A stretch of 64,000 nucleotides of DNA from NCBI GenBank assembly GCA_031308135.1, contig JAHLJT010009419.1:182916856-182980855 (forward strand). The letters are read 5' to 3'. The translations under genes and the position numbers were made by a program. Each line of letters begins with the position of its first letter. Within the stretch, counting starts at the first letter, position 1. The stretch is from Acheta domesticus (taxonomy: Eukaryota; Arthropoda; Insecta; Orthoptera; Gryllidae). Positions 45,016-55,346 of this stretch are shown piece after piece. The notes below the pieces were generated by a model, which saw nothing but the letters and a program-made list of their open reading frames with translations, searched no databases and was not told where the DNA came from.

Positions 45016-45322
45016 ACCCGATTGAAGCCGTGGATTTTTAAGGGCGAAAAAATCCTTCGTACGCCTTCCTTCGGAGGGGAAGTAAAGCCGGCTGTCCCAT
45101 GTTAGTAGATTTACAGCATGTAAAAGATCCTCAAGCCTGAGTGAAGCCTCTGAGCTAAATTCAAATCTCCTGTTTCGTCGCTCGAGATAATACCTTCTTT
45201 CTCCTCTAGTTGGTGAAAGGAGCGTACCGAAATTTGCGTGGTCAGACAGAAGAGCAGGCCTCATGGCCTCAGTCTCGCCACGTAAAATAAGGCATCAATT
45301 CAATTCAATTCAGTTCAATTAT
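45016..45322 (+). mobile_element. tRNA-derived SINE, family B, 5'-truncated
   Basis: Counterpart of 1846-2217: CCCGATTGAAGCCGTGG, TTTTTAAGGGCGAAAAAATC, GGGGAAGTAAAGCCGGCTG, CCCATGTTAGTAGATTTAC, and the hairpin core at 45244-45283. Then CACGTAAAATAAGGC and a (CAATT)n tail at 45297-45320. The tRNA head is missing. The tail unit differs from the (TAACTA)n of the other copy. Confidence 0.88.
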
Positions 45323-45599
45323 ATTACATTTTCTTTAAAATTGAATTTGGAATTAATTAATATCCCATAATAATGAGAACAACGTCTTCTTCTACTTTCC
45401 TTCTCTCATAATGCGTTTCTTAAGGAGTCAAAAAGAATCGGTTCAGAGGTTTGCGGAATAATGTACTTCCCATCTGAAGAAATTGTATCCTAGAATTGGT
45501 GAGTTCATGTTTCTACAAATCTTCTAATTACCTTTTCGAAGCGAGACATTTATAATCCGGCTCGCAGTATACTTTACATGCAGAACCGCAAACACGAGT
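45323..45599. other. Unassigned AT-rich spacer
   Basis: Nothing recognisable. Confidence 0.4.
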
Positions 45600-45950
45600 A
45601 ATAAGAACAGAGCGCGCAGCGGCATAAAGCCCGCAGTAATGCGGATTCTTTCCCGAGATGAAACCGCAAGAGGAGGAAAGCCCGCAGGAGAGCGCTGGCT
45701 GCTCGCGGAGGGCGCGGGTGCGCGGGAGGAGCGGCCGGGGCGGAGGGGGAGAGGGAAGCTGCGCGGAGGAGTGGGCGAGCATCCGCCGTCCGGACGAGCC
45801 AGATCGATACGACGCAGGGCGCGCTCCCGCCCGCGCCCCAGCCGCCGCCCCTGCCGCCGCCCACGCCGCCGCCCTCCCGCGCACCGTGTCAATCCGGCCA
45901 AACGACAACTGGCGCGCTGTGTTTCGCCCTTCGCTCCCGCGTTCAGGTTT
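45600..45950. other. GC/CpG-rich island
   Basis: CpG-dense tract with CCGCCGCCC-rich blocks at 45840-45885. Frames on both strands are compositional (Arg/Ala/Pro). Confidence 0.55.
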
Positions 45951-46904
45951 ATTGCAAAGCATCCCACCTACGAGCCTCGGTAAACTAACAGATTCTACAG
46001 TTGAGTTGTCGTACAGACGATGGTAGTCGAAAATGCGGCAACTCCGATATTTTATCGTATATACATGTCTTTCTTTTCTTTTCATGTTCTCTAAGATGCT
46101 TCTGGACAAAATTTGGAAAGTCTTCTTCTTCACTTCAAGGATTAGGCGGCTGCCTGTTCCGTCTTCATACACCAAATCGTCTTCTACGTAGTCTTCCTAC
46201 ACTCCTTATTCCTGTTGGGTTGTACTGCAACATCTGTTTAGGTAGCCTATTATGCTCCATTCTTTCTAAATTTTCTTTCTAAATGTTTATTCCATACAAC
46301 AATGTGAACAAGACTGGAAAAAAAGTCTGGAAATTTCTTATTATAAATGAGCAATTGAGACATTTTCTTACTCATCTAAACAGTTTCAAAATATTACCGG
46401 GTATATTCCGGAGTATTGTGAATTTTGGGCTGTAATCACCTGGAATGTGCTTCGATCCTCTATCCCTCTACACTCAATTAACATTCACACAGTCTAAAAT
46501 TCTGAAACGTATTCAAATTATACCGGTTGTTCTTTATCCCTAAAACTTTCAAAGCAAAAAATCTTACCAACCAGGCATTTTTGGCATACGTGATTTACTT
46601 ATTTTTGAACATGTTAACCGGGGCGCTTCATGAAAACCAATTAAAGAATATATTAATCTTATCTCTAACAGCCGTTTCTCTCCGTCTTGATGAATTTAGC
46701 TGCACAGTTTAAGAAAAGGCAACTTATGGAAACATTTCTTAATCAATTATTAAATTCTCGCGGAATCCAAACAATAAATATAAAATATTAATATGCGGAG
46801 ATAAGTCGCTTAATTTAAGTTCTTCGTAGTTCTCCTGTATTCCTGACTGCCATTGACTCCTTTACTTCTCCATCTTCGTGTTCATGTCCCACCACATTAT
46901 CCTC
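45951..46904. other. Unassigned stretch
   Basis: No supported gene; left flank of the Jockey-type LINE. Confidence 0.4.
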
Positions 46905-47066
46905 CATTAAGTCAATTTTTTTTATTGATTTATGATTGGTAGTACATAGTTCAGTATATTTTGTACTTTACATGTGTTTGAAGGCTTACATGCTAACTTA
47001 CATTTAAAACTTACTTCTAACTCTTAAATCTAACATAAGGGTGAGGTTGCCCTTTTGGGTCCTCTA

Positions 47067-47545
47067 TTATGGTTCGAATTCGGAGAAGGTTTTCAGGAAT
47101 ATGTTGTAGGGATATCTGTTTTTTATTCTGGTGTGGTTTGGATTTATTGCGAGTCTGAAGGTTGCAAGGGAAGGGATTTGGGGTAAATATTGATAGAAGT
47201 TAGTGACTAGGTATGTGATGTGATGTTCAATGGGTTCTAGGCTGAGTTCTTTATGATGCTGATGATTGGTGACAAACCACGGTGCATTGGATATTGTTCT
47301 AAGAAATTGGTTTTGAATGATTTGTAATTTTTTTAGATTCGCTTTTGAGGCATTTATCCAGATGGGACAGGCATATAGTAGTAACGGTCTTATGATGGAT
47401 TTATATAGAGCAATTGAAGAATGATATGGTAATGGGCTGTTTCTGTAGATTAGAGGTCTTAATTGCAGTAGTTTTATTTTAGCTTGTTTAACTTTTTCGT
47501 CTATGTGCGGTTTCCAATTCAGTTTAGTGTCCATGTTTAATCCCA
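47067..47545 (-). pseudogene. LINE ORF2, C-terminal segment
   Basis: The minus-strand frame of 155 codons reads MDTKLNWKPHIDEKVKQAK, then LYKSIIRPLLLYACPIWINA, LKKLQIIQNQFLRTISNAPW and FVTNHQHHKELSLEPIEHHI, ending in a stop. This is the connection and C-terminal region after the reverse transcriptase palm in Jockey-type LINEs. The first methionine is not a start: removing the insert joins upstream PTKYLG directly to LNMDTKLNW in frame. Confidence 0.93.
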
Positions 47546-50377
47546 GGGGTCAATCCATTTTAAGTGGTCCAGCACTGGTCGCTCGACCATCTCGAAAAAA
47601 TTTCATATTTTGTACATAAATTTCCTTATGTTTTGGCTGTTCAAAACCATCTTTAACTTTTTTTTATTGTACCTGGTATACAAATGGCGGCCATTTTTGT
47701 TTCCCGCCGTGCGCCATTTTTCCCGTTCGCAGACATTTACTCTTTCCTAAATTGCTCAGCTCTCGTTTGCTCTAGCATTCTAGAATAAAAAGCATTCAAT
47801 TTAGCATACTCTGTCCTGCAAATAGAAATATCATTTACCTATTTTCTATGTTTTATGTCGGAAATACTTGCAACCAAATCTATGGAACGCGAATGAACGA
47901 AATTCGATTTTCAGAAAGTAATTTTTCAAAGAAGTAATAGAATCTAAGCCTTAATTTTTTCTGTGCTTTTACACACAACAGTATAGTTACTTTTTGTAAA
48001 ATATCATTGGTATACAATGTACCTCTTCAAAATTACATTCTCTTGAAAATTGAAATTTTGGATTTTTCCCCAATTTTGAACTGTAATATCTCTGTTGGGG
48101 GACCAGATAAAAATCTAAAAATTGCACACATGCTAGACCGCTATCATACCAAACTTCAGTAAAAATTACAACTTTTAGATTTAATTTGAAGTATTTAAAA
48201 AAAAATGAAAACTTACGAAAAAAAGGCTTCATTTCCCCAATGAAAATACTTTGTGCCAAGTTGTAATCACATTATTTTGAAGCTATTTTAAACTAAAATC
48301 TACATTGATTTAAAATAATTAATTATACTTAATAATTAATATACATAAAAGTGGCCTAATATACAATTTTCAATATTACGTATACTTTACTCTAAAACAA
48401 ACTTACAATTTTACATCTACGTCCGTAATTGAAAATACGGTTATCTTGAGTTTGAAAGCTGAACCGCATAAAACAAAAATTATTTATAAAATACAACAAA
48501 TAAATAAATTCAGCGTTTTGTTTATGTTTTAGCGTTTAAATTTGCCATTCTGCTTACTATTTCTGAATGTCTCTGTAGAAATACGGACTGTGGCACAGTA
48601 TTCCTTAGATGCAATGATCGCAACTGAATTTAAGAATAACATGATGGACCAATCATTTGCCTGGTATAGGATTATCCGAAAAAGGTTTTTTCCTGTTAGT
48701 TTTGCGAACATTGTGCGAGCCAAAGTTATTTATCTCAAAGCTTTTCATAACGACTTTTTATGATTTTTGTAAGGATTTGAGAAAGACCGGCCAAAGAAAT
48801 CAAATTTTTGTTCGTATTTTATCTCTTGATACTTACAGAGAGATGTGTTATCACAATTATTCCTTAATGAAAACAACATTCTCCTCTACATTAAAGTCTT
48901 CAATTGATATAATGTCCTTAGGAAAAATATCATACAGTTTTATGGCCAACTTAATTAGTAATATCACCGACACAGCATTCACACTCCATTTTCATAAACG
49001 GTCACACAATTGTGCACAAAGGCACAGATTAACATCTTTTGACGTAAATGGAAGACAGCCCTCAACCCACAAACTCATAGAAAACTATTCAAAAGCCTGT
49101 GTGATCTAGAAAATGTGTTAAATCCTCGGCCCACAGCGTTGGTTCTGTCAGATACACGAATCTCCGTTTGTTGATATTCTCAGAAATAATCAGAGGTGCT
49201 GAGTCAAGTTTGGCAGTAGCTTCGACTCTGCTTTCCTAAACTGCACTAGTCTAATATCCGCTGATTCACTTGCACTTTCTGTTAATTCAATCACATTATT
49301 TTCACTAAGAAATACGGTGCAACCGTCCGTATTTCTACAGAAACAATCAGAAATAGTAAGCAGAATGGCAAATTTAAACGCAAAAACATAAACAAAATGC
49401 TGAACTCATTTATTTGTTGTATTTTATAAATATTTTTGTTTTCTGCGATTCAGCTTTCAAAATCAAGATAACCGTATTTTCAATTACGGACGTAGATGTA
49501 AAATTGTAAGTTTGTTTTAGAGTAAAGTATACGTAATATTGAAAATTATATATTAGGCCACTTTTATGTATATTAATTATTAAGTAAAATTAATTATTTT
49601 AAATCAATGTAGATTTTAGTTTAAAATAGCTTCAAAATAATGTGATTACAACTTGGCACAAAGTATTTTCATTGGGGAAATGAAGCCTTTTTTTTCGTAA
49701 GTTTTCAATTTTTTTAAAAATACTTCAAATTAAATCTAAAAGTTGTAATTTTTACTGAAGTTTGGTATGATAGCGGTCTAGCATGTGTGCAATTTTTAGA
49801 TTTTTATCTGGTCCCCCAACAGAGATATTACAGTTCAAAATTGGGGAAAAATCCAAAATTTCAATTTTCAAGAGAATGTAATTTTGAAGAGGTACATTGT
49901 ATACCAATGATATTTTACAAAAAGTAACTATACTGTTGTGTGTAGAAGCACAGAAAAAATTAAGGCTTAGATTCTATTACTTCTTTGAAAAATTACTTTC
50001 TGAAAATCGAATTTCGTTCATTCGCGTTCCATAGATTTGGTTGCAAGTATTTCCGACATAAAACATAGAAAATAGGTAAATGATATTTCTATTTGCAGGA
50101 CAGAGTATGCTAAATTGAATGCTTTTTATTCTAGAATGCTAGAGCAAACGAGAGCTGAGCAATTTAGGAAAGAGTAAATGTCTGCGAACGGGAAAAATGG
50201 CGCACGGCGGGAAACAAAAATGGCCGCCATTTGTATACCAGGTACAATAAAAAAAAGTTAAAGATGGTTTTGAACAGCCAAAACATAAGGAAATTTATGT
50301 ACAAAATATGAAATTTTTTCGAGATGGTCGAGCGACCAATTTATTAAATTCTGGACCACTTAAAATGGATTGACCCC
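47546..50377. mobile_element. 2.8-kb DNA element with about 1.06-kb inverted arms
   Basis: The left end GGGGTCAATCCATTTTAAGT is repeated in reverse complement at the right end. The arms run 47546-48608 and 49305-50377 and look nearly identical over long stretches, with a few substitutions, short indels and one different patch near the tip (CACTG versus AATTTATTAAATT). The central 696 bp is single-copy. It sits in the LINE at CCCAGG: element ends GG...CC make a 2-bp (CA), 4-bp (CCAG) or 6-bp (CCCAGG) duplication equally possible. The superfamily is not assigned. The arms encode no recognised protein. Confidence 0.93.
48609..49304. other. Central single-copy region of the long-TIR element
   Basis: Plus-strand frames at 48542-48763 and 48657-49109 overlap out of phase and look like parts of one broken reading. 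From 49304 backward on the minus strand a stretch of about 50 codons is open across the arm boundary (FLSENNVIELTESASESADI, LVQFRKAESKLLPNL). None is recognised as a transposase. It may be a captured or degraded coding piece, or chance. Confidence 0.4.
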
Positions 50378-51270
50378 CAGGTATTTAGTAGGTTTGTTAG
50401 GGAGATACCAGTTTATTGTATTGCTATTTATTGTTAGAGGGGTGGGAGAGGTATAGGGTCTTAGCGTAAATAGTTTTGCCGCCGTTTTTGTTGGATTTAG
50501 TTGAATTTTGAGTCTGAATGCCCAGCTATTGCGTAAGTTGAGATATATTTGTGTTTTATTTCTGATTTCAGTGATAGAGTTGGCAGAAGAGAATATTTCT
50601 GTGTCATCCGCAAATTAGGCTGTGTGAATGTTCATTAATTTAGAAAGATCTGCAACGTATAAGTTGAATAGTGTGGGTGAAAGTGGTGAGCCTTGGGGGA
50701 GTCCTGCGTTAATTAGTCTAGGGTTGGAATGATGATTATTGACGTTAACGGAAAAAGTTCTATTGTTAAGAAAGCTATTGATAATTGATTTTATGTAGTA
50801 TGGGGTGCCAATTTGTTTTATCTTGTACATTAAGGCTTGGTGCCATGTCCGGTCAAATGCCTGAGTGATGTCTATGAATACCCCTATTGTATGATGTTTT
50901 TCTTTGAAATGCTGTGTACATGTGTTCCGATATTCTTAGTAACTGGTGCTGTGTTGACAGTTTTTCAGTAAATCCAAATTGTTTTTTAGGGATTGTTTTT
51001 GTTATGTGTAGGTGACAGTTTAATCTTTTTAGAATAATTTTCTCGAACATTTTTGATAGAGATGGCAATAAACTTTTCGGACGATAGCTGTCGGTATTTG
51101 CAGGATTTTTATTTGGTTAACAAATGGGAATAATGATAGCATGTTTCCAGGTATGCGGAAAGTAATTTGTTCTGAAAAACGAATTATATATGTTTGTAAG
51201 GGTGGCTATTGCTGGTGCACGTAAATGTTTTAATACGACATTATTTATATTGTCGTGTCCGGATAATTTT
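50378..51270 (-). pseudogene. LINE ORF2, reverse transcriptase domain
   Basis: Minus-strand pieces in order: SGHDNINNVVLKHLRAPAIA, YFPHTWKHAIIIPIC, a stop, PNKNPANTDSYRPKSLLPSL, SKMFEKIILKRL, a frameshift, FIDITQAFDRTWHQAL (motif A, F-x-D), INAGLPQGSPLSPTLFNLYV (motif B), a stop, FADDTEIF (motif C), and WYLPNKPTKYLG at the junction with the insert. All main palm motifs are present. At least two stops and two frameshifts break the frame. Standard role: synthesis of cDNA at the nicked target. Confidence 0.92.
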
Positions 51271-51748
51271 TTGATTGGTAGTTTATTAATATTTTTTTAA
51301 TTTTGGAGGTTGATGTGTATTGTATTTTTTGGTGCGGTCCATTTTCTGGTTCTAATGTTGATTTTGTTATGGTGATGTGTCCAGGAAGAAAATTAGTGTT
51401 ATTAACAGTAAAAGTTGAGGCAAAATAGTTCGCTAGTTCTTCTGATTTTTGGTAGGTTGTGTAAGCTTTATCTGTTGCTGTGTTTATAGGAGGTATCGTG
51501 TTTTTCTTCTTCAGTATTTTTCTTGTGAATTGCCACAGAGAGTTATTATTTGCGCTGAGTGATTGGATTAAGTTATGGTAATGTTGGTTATTGAAGATAG
51601 TTATAAGTCTTTTTACTACATTTGTTATTAGGTTTAGTTCTCTCTTTAGTTCAGGTGTTCTTAATCGGTACCAAAGTCTTCTAGTTTTATTTTTTATCGA
51701 AATTGCTTTTAATATTTCTTTCGGTAATATTTTATGTCTGGTTGATTT
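51271..51748 (-). pseudogene. LINE ORF2, linker between endonuclease and reverse transcriptase
   Basis: An open minus-strand frame of about 150 codons with no methionine at its start: LPKEILKAISIKNKTRRLWY, RLRTPELKRELN, SLWQFTRKILKKKN, SEELANYFASTF. It follows in the same frame as the endonuclease piece after one TAA at about 51747-51749, so a single nonsense change separates them. The RxxRxPELKxELN block is typical of Jockey-like ORF2 linkers. Confidence 0.88.
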
Positions 51749-52611
51749 TTAACTGGGTGAAATGTTTAATTGTGTACTTTTCAGCGTGGAGTGTATTAAT
51801 GCGTTGAAATGAGAGATGGATTGATCTATGTCCAACGGGGTTTTTAATATTTTTATTTTGGGCAGAAAATTTATTAATGTTTCTTGAAATTTTTGCCAGT
51901 TAATTTTTAATGAAGTTGGTTTTGGGGCGGGGGCGTGTTGCGGTGTGAGTTGGTGTGTAGTAATAATTACCGGGATATGGTTGGAGTCGAGTTCGAAAAT
52001 AGGTGTTGAGTAGAATTTAGTGTTAGTATTTGTGATGCCTATGTCAAAGATGTCCGGTTTCCGAGTGCGATTTCGAGGATGATACATTGGTTCCGATGGT
52101 GTGAGTATTCTTAGGTTTGCAATGTTTAATAGTTGAGCTAGTATTTTCCCCTTATGATTATTTGCTTGACATCCAAAGCTTAAGTATTTGCAGTTGAGGT
52201 CACCTAGCAGCAAGGTTTTCTCGGTAGGGTGAAATAAATTAGGAAAATTTGCATTTAGAATTTTGGCTGTTGGGGGCTTATAATCTGTTATTATTTTCCA
52301 TGGTTGACTATATAGATTTGAATAGCGACAGATTCGATGCCTGGTGTGACGGGCAGGTTTATTTGGTGGTGATTGAGGTAACTTTTGACAGCGATAAGTA
52401 CACCTCCTCCTTTATTTTCCATTCTGTCTGTTCTATATATGCTATAACCTGGGATAAATATTTTATTTTTTATATTGAGGTGTGTTTCGATGATACAAGA
52501 TCTGTCAATTTTATAATAATGCAAGAAGTGAATAAGGTCTGTTTCTTTATTATTGGTGCTATTAGAATTCCAATTCATGAAGGATATATTATTACTGGGT
52601 TGTGTTGGCAT
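51749..52611 (-). pseudogene. LINE ORF2, APE-type endonuclease domain
   Basis: Minus strand: SFMNWNSNS (catalytic Asn block), CIIETHLNIKNK (ETHL, catalytic Glu), YSIYRTDRMENKGGGVLIAV, a frameshift near 52295, DYKPPTAKIL, TLLLGDLNCKYLSFG (GDLN), PMYHPRNRTRKPDIFDIGIT and DSNHIPVII. The last block is normally S-D-H-x-P-V; here N replaces the Asp. The APE endonuclease nicks the target to prime reverse transcription. Its start codon region at 52611 lies about 100 bp after the ORF1 remnant. Confidence 0.92.
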
Positions 52612-52713
52612 TGTTATTCCTTAAATATGCAGTGACTGAATTTTGAATGGTGTTGATTATGGAAGGGATTAAGGAATTTATAAAATTAATTATACAAGAA
52701 GTGATTGAGTTAA

Positions 52714-52992
52714 TTATTGTGTTGAGAATAGGGTTATTAGATTCAGATCTTGTGGATGAGGAGTTGTCTGGGAGTGTGTGCGAGAATTTTGAAAGTTGGA
52801 TTGAATGCTATTATTCACATTAGAGATATGGGTGAATTTTCGGAGATTGCTGATTTGGGGTAATCCTGGGAAAGTTTCTCTGGATTGGTTTGGAGGAGAG
52901 GGTGGTGGAGATGATTGACTGTTTTGACGGTTTACATTATTCAGATTTTTGTTCCGCACATAGTTTTTTCTTTCAAGAATTTCTTTAAAATG
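52714..52992 (-). pseudogene. LINE ORF1 (gag-like) C-terminal remnant
   Basis: The minus-strand frame from the truncation point reads HFKEILERKNYVRNKN, then Asn/Ser/Pro-rich sequence (SSPPPSPPNQSRETFPGLPQ, NVNNSIQSNFQNS), ending at 52714. Low-complexity linkers of this kind precede ORF2 in Jockey-type LINEs; no CCHC zinc knuckle remains. Codons upstream of 52993 belong to the target, so the apparent start at 53022 is not genuine. Confidence 0.65.
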
Positions 52993-53004
52993 CATTAAGT
53001 CAAT

Positions 53005-53299
53005 AAAGACCAGTGACGTCATTTATTCTCACCAAATTTATTTACTCAACATGCGTTCCCTACGAGGAAAGCCCGACAAACTCGGCGAAGAAATGTTTCG
53101 GGTACGCAACAACGGTTGTTATGTTGCCAAGGTATTTTCATCCAGTAATTAATTAAATAAATAAAGTAAATAAATATTTGCCAAAACTATTTAAAATTTC
53201 GAATAAACTTTTTGATCGTCTTTTCGTTCTAGCCATGTTGTGCACGTAGTACGTTGGAGAAAATGTTCCGCTACTCTGGGCTGAATGTATTCCTCATTC
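53005..53299. other. Unassigned spacer with a CRE-like palindrome
   Basis: TGACGTCA occurs at 53014-53021, ten bases beyond the LINE target duplication. Otherwise AT-rich sequence leading into a GC island. Confidence 0.4.
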
Positions 53300-54690
53300 C
53301 GGAATGTGCGCGGCGCCTATTCTTAGAGCCGAACGAATTTTTCAGAGCTCGCCGGTCTCTTCCCTCGAGTGCCTCCGTGCCTCTCCGCGCCTTCGCTTCG
53401 CGCGCGCACTACAATGCATTGGCGCTGGCAGCGGTGCAGCGGCGCATCCGCCTTGCCAGCCCGCAGCCAGGGAGGACCGGGCGGGAAGGGCGGGCGGGTG
53501 TTTATGTGGGTGTGTGGGTGGCGGGCTGGGGGGTGAGCGGGCGGGCGGGCGGGCGGGCGGGCGGGCGTGTGGGTGTGGGTGTGCTGGAATTTGGGAGGAT
53601 GGGTAAGCGGGCGGGTCAGCCGGCTGGCCGTCGTGCGGGACGGCGGGCGAGCGGGCGGGTGAGTGGGCGGTTGGGTGGGCGAGAGGGCCAGCGAGAGGGC
53701 TGGAGAAGTCTGGAGAGAGGGCTGGAGTGGGCGACGAGAGGGCGGGAGAGAGGGTGGGCGGTAAGGCGGGCAGGCGAGAGGGCGGGCGGGAGAGAGGGTG
53801 GGAAGACGGTCGGGCGAGAGGGAGGGAAGACGGGCGGAGGGCGGCCGGAGGGTGGGTGGGTGTTTATGTGTGGGTGGCGGACGGGCGTGTGGGTGGATGG
53901 GTGAGCGGGCGGGACAGCCGGCTGGCCGTCGTGCGGGCTGGAGGGCGGGTGGGCGGGCGGGCGGGCAAGAGGTCCAGCGACAGGGCGGCGAGAGGGCGGC
54001 GAAAGGGCGTCGAGAGAGAGGTGAGAGGACGGCGAGAGGGCGTGCGGGGAATGGGTGGGCGGGCTAGCGAGAGGGTGGGCGGGCGGGCGGTCGGGCGGGC
54101 GGGCAGACGGGCGGACGGGCTGGCGGGCGGGCGGACGGACGGGTGGGTGGACGGGCGGGCGGACGGGCGGGCGGACGGGCGGACGGGCGGACGGGCGGAC
54201 GGGCGGACGGGCGGACGGGCGGACGGGCGGGCGGACGGGCGGACGGGCGGACGGGCGGACGGGCGGACGGGCGGACGGGCGGACGGGCGGACGGGCGGAC
54301 GGGCGGACGGGCGGACGGGCGGACGGGCGGACGGGCGGACGGGCGGACGGGCGAGCGGGCGGACGGGCGGACGGGCGGGCGGACGGACGGGCTGGCGGAC
54401 GGGCGGGCGGGCTCGGGCGGGCGGGCCCAGGGGCGGGCGGGCGCTGGGGCGGGCGCTGGGGCGGGCGGGCGCAGGGGGTGGCGGGAGCAGGGGCGGGCGG
54501 GAGCAGGGGCGGGCGGGCGGGCGGGAAGACGGGCGTTCGAGAGGGAGGGCAGACGGGCGGGCGGGCGGCCAGCGCTGCGCCTATTTTCGCACGGCGCCGT
54601 TCTGGCGCCTCCCATTGCCCCGTCCCCTTCCCGCTCCCTTCGTCGCCCCTTCTACGCAACCTCCAGCGCCGCCGACGCCCTCCCTCATAG
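53300..54690. repeat. G-rich minisatellite island, GGGCGGGC/GGGCGGAC units
   Basis: About 1.4 kb of G-rich plus strand. (GGGC)n runs at 53537-53566 and 53947-53969. Degenerate GGGCGAGAGGGCGG blocks and a long duplicated segment sharing GTGGGTGTTTATGTG with GACAGCCGGCTGGCCGTCGTG occur at about 53497 and 53849 and at about 53617 and 53913. A regular 8-bp (GGGCGGAC)n array lies at about 54160-54375. Frames on all strands repeat RADGRTGG or RPPVRPSA-like units. No domain. Confidence 0.9.
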
Positions 54691-55316
54691 CGCCGACCCA
54701 TCATATGCGTCCGATCGTTCTCCTAGAGCAGAGGCGCACATCCTTTTTTTCACTTCCTTAAAGTCGACTGCTGAGGTCATTAATGACGAATATACTTCAC
54801 AGTCAAATAAATAAATATTTCCATATATATTTCCAGCCAGTACTTTACAGTTCTTCGCAAAAAAACACTGTTTTCTCCAAAAGACAACACAACACGTTGC
54901 ATTACAAAATAATAGCATTGGATTCCTAATGGTGAATTACATGATTGACAAAAGCACATTACTATTGTTAAATGGAATATTACAACTACCGCAATTACGA
55001 GAGGCGATGCTTGTTATGAGGTGTACATGATTCAATTTACTACGACCGACTCAATTCTATTCACGGGCACCTGTTCTATACTGCTTAATGTTTTGGTTTT
55101 CATTTGTTAAATATATACGTTTTTATGAAGGTTGCTAGACTTGAATGTTCACCAGACGACGTTACATTTCTTTGGCATTGATTTCTCTACATAATTTATT
55201 TTGCATTGATCTAATATAATACAACAGAAATCCCAAATTTATTGAAGACAGTAAGAAAGTTGATAAATATTTCACATAAAAACATACGGATTTCACTAAA
55301 GCCCTATACAACAAAA
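54691..55316. other. Unassigned AT-rich stretch
   Basis: Nothing recognisable. Confidence 0.4.
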
Positions 55317-55346
55317 TTTCGACATATTTTTTATTGTCATCTTCAG
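55317..55346 (-). ncRNA. Hammerhead-ribozyme-like core 3
   Basis: Minus strand: CTGAAGA (55346-55340), T, a 4-bp stem II GACA/TGTC with a 10-base AT-rich loop (55338-55321), then GAAA (55320-55317) and TTTTG. This is the weakest of the three cores: short stem II, U rather than C after GAAA, and no clear stem I or III. Its similarity to the other two lies in the same order CCTGAAGATG...GAAA. Confidence 0.35.

Larger units (their letters stand above)
46905..53004 (-). mobile_element. Jockey-type LINE with 12-bp target duplication, split by a TIR element
   Basis: CATTAAGTCAAT occurs at 46905-46916 and again at 52993-53004, flanking the element exactly. On the minus strand it runs from an ORF1 tail (52992-52714, truncated at its 5' side) through the APE endonuclease, linker and reverse transcriptase to the ORF2 stop near 47067. 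A short 3' UTR and poly(A) follow (plus-strand T run 46916-46923, preceded by AATAAA in sense). Without the 2832-bp insert at 47546-50377 the LINE is about 3.25 kb. Domain order, NAPWFV near the C-terminus and a plain poly(A) tail favour the Jockey clade. Several stops and frameshifts make it non-functional. Confidence 0.93.

Noticed and set aside
53254..54814. Several 200-360-codon frames in the G-rich island
   Set aside because: All six frames are nearly open and repeat short Arg/Gly or Pro/Ser/Val units from the minisatellite.
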